From an uncultured Collinsella sp. (lineage in GTDB: Bacteria; Actinomycetota; Coriobacteriia; Coriobacteriales; Coriobacteriaceae): a DNA stretch of 15,446 bases. Shown here one piece after another: positions 13,712 to 15,446 of this stretch (its first letter is position 1; the number at the start of each line of letters is the position of its first letter). Position numbers and translations under genes: made by a program. The notes below the pieces were generated by a model, which searched no databases, had not been told where the DNA came from, and was given only the letters and a program-made list of their open reading frames with translations. Where the stretch lies: NCBI GenBank assembly GCA_902495955.1, contig CABUZE010000004.1:1-15446 (forward strand), written 5' to 3'.

Positions 13712-14722
13712 ATGGATATCAAAGCACGCAACATAGCAACGCCCGCCGCGGACGCGCCAGCGACGCCACCCGCCTCCGCCCCCGCGCCCGTCGTGGGCCG
13801 TTTTGCCCCGTCGCCCTCGGGCCGCATGCACCTGGGCAACGTGTTCAGCTGCCTGTGCGCGTGGCTTTCGGCCCGCAGCCAGGGCGGCAGCATCGTGTTG
13901 CGCATCGAGGACCTGGACGATCGCTGCAAGCGCCCGGAACTTGCCGCTCAACTGATTGACGACCTGGCCTGGCTGGGACTCGAGTGGGACGAAGGCCCCT
14001 ACTACCAGCACGATCGCCTCGACCTGTACGAGAGCGCCTTGCGCCAGCTGCAAGACGCCGGCCTCACCTACCCCTGCTTTTGTACACGCGCCGAGCTCCA
14101 CGCCGCGAGCGCGCCGCACGCCAGCGACGGCACGCCCATCTACCGCGGCGCCTGCCGAGGCCTTTCGGCCGAAGAGGTCGCCCGCTGCAGTGCCCTGCGC
14201 GCCCCGGCCACGCGCCTGCGCGTGCCCGACATCGACGACCTCGCGGGCGACGTGATCGAATTCGTGGACCGCACGTACGGGGCCCAATGCGAGGCGCTCG
14301 CCACCGAGTGCGGCGATTTTTTGGTGCGCCGCAGCGACGGCGTTTTTGCCTATCAGCTAGCCGTGGTGGTCGACGACGCTGCCATGGGCGTCACCGAGGT
14401 CGTGCGCGGATGCGACCTGTTGGGCTCCACGCCGCGCCAAATCTACCTGCAGCATCTGCTGGGACTTCCCACGCCGCACTACGCGCACATTCCGCTGCTC
14501 ATGTCGCCGGACGGCCGCCGCCTTTCCAAGCGCGATCGCGATCTGGACCTAGGCGAGCTCCGCGCCCGCTTTGGCACACCCGAGGCATTGCTGGGCTGGC
14601 TCGCCGGTCAAACAGGCATCGCACCGGACACCACACCGCGCTCTGCCGAGCAACTGGTCGAGCACTTTAGCTGGGACGTCATCCGCGCACACCGGGAGAA
14701 CATCACCGTAACGGCCGAGTAG
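13712..14722 (+). CDS. gluQ: Glutamyl-Q tRNA(Asp) synthetase
   Basis: GluQRS activates glutamate without tRNA and attaches it to the queuosine base at the wobble position of tRNA-Asp. The 336-residue sequence is a glutamyl-tRNA synthetase catalytic domain without the anticodon-binding domain, as expected for this family. Visible motifs are the HIGH-type FAPSPSGRMHLGN at 31-43, RIEDLDD at 64-70, the zinc ligands Cys122, Cys124, Tyr144 and Cys148, FAYQLAVVVDD at 212-222, and the KMSKS-type LSKRD at 271-275. It begins with an unusual 27-residue Ala/Pro-rich extension before the catalytic core. No internal Met or ribosome site offers a shorter start; a GTG at codon 28 exists but lacks a ribosome site. 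It converges on the metallophosphoesterase with a 15-base gap. Confidence 0.93.
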   Translation: MDIKARNIATPAADAPATPPASAPAPVVGRFAPSPSGRMHLGNVFSCLCAWLSARSQGGSIVLRIEDLDDRCKRPELAAQLIDDLAWLGLEWDEGPYYQHDRLDLYESALRQLQDAGLTYPCFCTRAELHAASAPHASDGTPIYRGACRGLSAEEVARCSALRAPATRLRVPDIDDLAGDVIEFVDRTYGAQCEALATECGDFLVRRSDGVFAYQLAVVVDDAAMGVTEVVRGCDLLGSTPRQIYLQHLLGLPTPHYAHIPLLMSPDGRRLSKRDRDLDLGELRARFGTPEALLGWLAGQTGIAPDTTPRSAEQLVEHFSWDVIRAHRENITVTAE

Positions 14723-14737
14723 CCAAACGCCTTGCCG

Positions 14738-15446
14738 CTACGCAACATCCCAGGGCTGGAGTTCGTCGCCCAGGCGAACGATACAGTCGTAGAGCATGGT
14801 ATGGCGCTCGGCCGGGTTGGCGTCGCGATGAAAATGGCCGTAGTACCAGCGCTTGAAGTCCAAGCGTTCTTCCAGCTCATCGAAAAATGCCGTAAGCCGA
14901 TCAATGGCGGGGCAATTCCAGCCGGGTGCCGGATAGAGCGTGGGCGAAAGCATGCGCGTAGAGCAGGTGTGGGTGATTACGTAGTCGACCTTCCAGCCCA
15001 CGCTGTCGAGCTTTGCCCGCGCCTCCTCAAAGTTGCGCTCGTCCGGCAGCTCCTGCGGCCACCAGCTGGAATACGGGATGCGATATTCCTTATCAACGCT
15101 CGTGGCGCCGCCCATGGTAAAGATCGTTGAGCCGTCGAGCTTAAAAACCTCGCCGCGCGTCAGGCGCCGTATGGGGGAGGTATCCGACAGACGCTGCGTC
15201 AGCCCGCCGTGCCACAGCTCCATGGGTCGCTCCGCCCAGTGATCAAAACGCTCGTGGTTGCCGTCGACGAACAGCACGGTATAGGGACGCGATTCCAACC
15301 AGGCGATATCGCCGCATTCCTCGGCAGAGAAATCCCATGGAAAGCCAAAGTCGCCCGCGACAATCAGATAGTCGTCACTCGTCAGACTATCCCCAAGCTC
15401 CCAGTCGCGCAGCTTTTGCATGTCGACGCCGCCGTGAATATCGCCC
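14738..15446 (-). CDS. Calcineurin-like metallophosphoesterase (5' end outside window)
   Basis: This is a metal-dependent phosphoesterase. The reading frame does not begin at the ATG at 15421: upstream codons to the window edge read GDIHGGVD, which supplies the family's first motif (GDxHG). The gene therefore starts to the right of this window. The remaining motifs are all present: VAGDFG (GDxx, second metal site), DGNHE, the histidine in VITHTC, and YGHFH near the C-terminus. At least 236 residues are visible, and the enzyme looks intact. Family members cleave phosphodiesters or phosphomonoesters, including dinucleoside polyphosphates and proteins; the substrate here cannot be named. No signal peptide is visible in the part seen. 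Confidence 0.87.
   Translation of the reverse strand, partial: GDIHGGVDMQKLRDWELGDSLTSDDYLIVAGDFGFPWDFSAEECGDIAWLESRPYTVLFVDGNHERFDHWAERPMELWHGGLTQRLSDTSPIRRLTRGEVFKLDGSTIFTMGGATSVDKEYRIPYSSWWPQELPDERNFEEARAKLDSVGWKVDYVITHTCSTRMLSPTLYPAPGWNCPAIDRLTAFFDELEERLDFKRWYYGHFHRDANPAERHTMLYDCIVRLGDELQPWDVA

Noticed and set aside
14738..15421. Complete metallophosphoesterase starting at the ATG at 15421
   Set aside because: In-frame codons further upstream encode the essential GDIHG metal motif, so the true start is beyond the window and the gene is partial here.

Overview
The window looks like chromosomal DNA from a GC-rich Gram-positive of the class Coriobacteriia, plausibly a gut Collinsella. This is an inference from base composition, the gene set and the repeat style; no marker gene here proves it. 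Eleven protein genes of any length are visible, and the last runs off the right edge. There are no rRNAs, convincing tRNAs, CRISPR arrays or transposase genes. Most genes lie on the minus strand; the plus-strand ones are the PucR-type regulator, a GNAT acetyltransferase and gluQ.

Left part (1-3660): a twin plus-strand terminator closes an unseen gene at the left edge. A minus-strand hipBA toxin-antitoxin pair follows, headed by three evenly spaced palindromic sites. Next is a two-component system of the BceRS type (response regulator then histidine kinase, minus strand), with a long palindrome upstream of the regulator.

Middle (3700-8100): a minus-strand operon encodes an ornithine cyclodeaminase/mu-crystallin family protein followed by a class I/II PLP aminotransferase, closed by a hairpin terminator. 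It is divergent from a PucR-family activator. Two copies of a TTGTAG-N4-CTACAA-like palindrome sit in the intergenic region, so this is probably a small regulated amino-acid pathway. The regulator converges on a 244-residue gene of unknown function, which lies just below purH behind a terminator hairpin.

Right part (8179-15446): purH (last two steps of IMP synthesis) is divergent from a GNAT acetyltransferase. GNAT converges on a secreted-and-anchored DUF2207 protein with a poly-glycine tail. The convergent gap holds a REP-like stem-loop and a 236-bp element with about 39-bp terminal inverted repeats and an internal hairpin, resembling a MITE. A gap of about 560 bases with two hairpins precedes gluQ, which appears to be leaderless, and this converges on a metallophosphoesterase cut by the window edge.

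The observations most worth a second look are the hipBA operator array, the inverted-repeat element at 10865-11100, and the aminotransferase/cyclodeaminase/PucR unit with its paired operator candidates.
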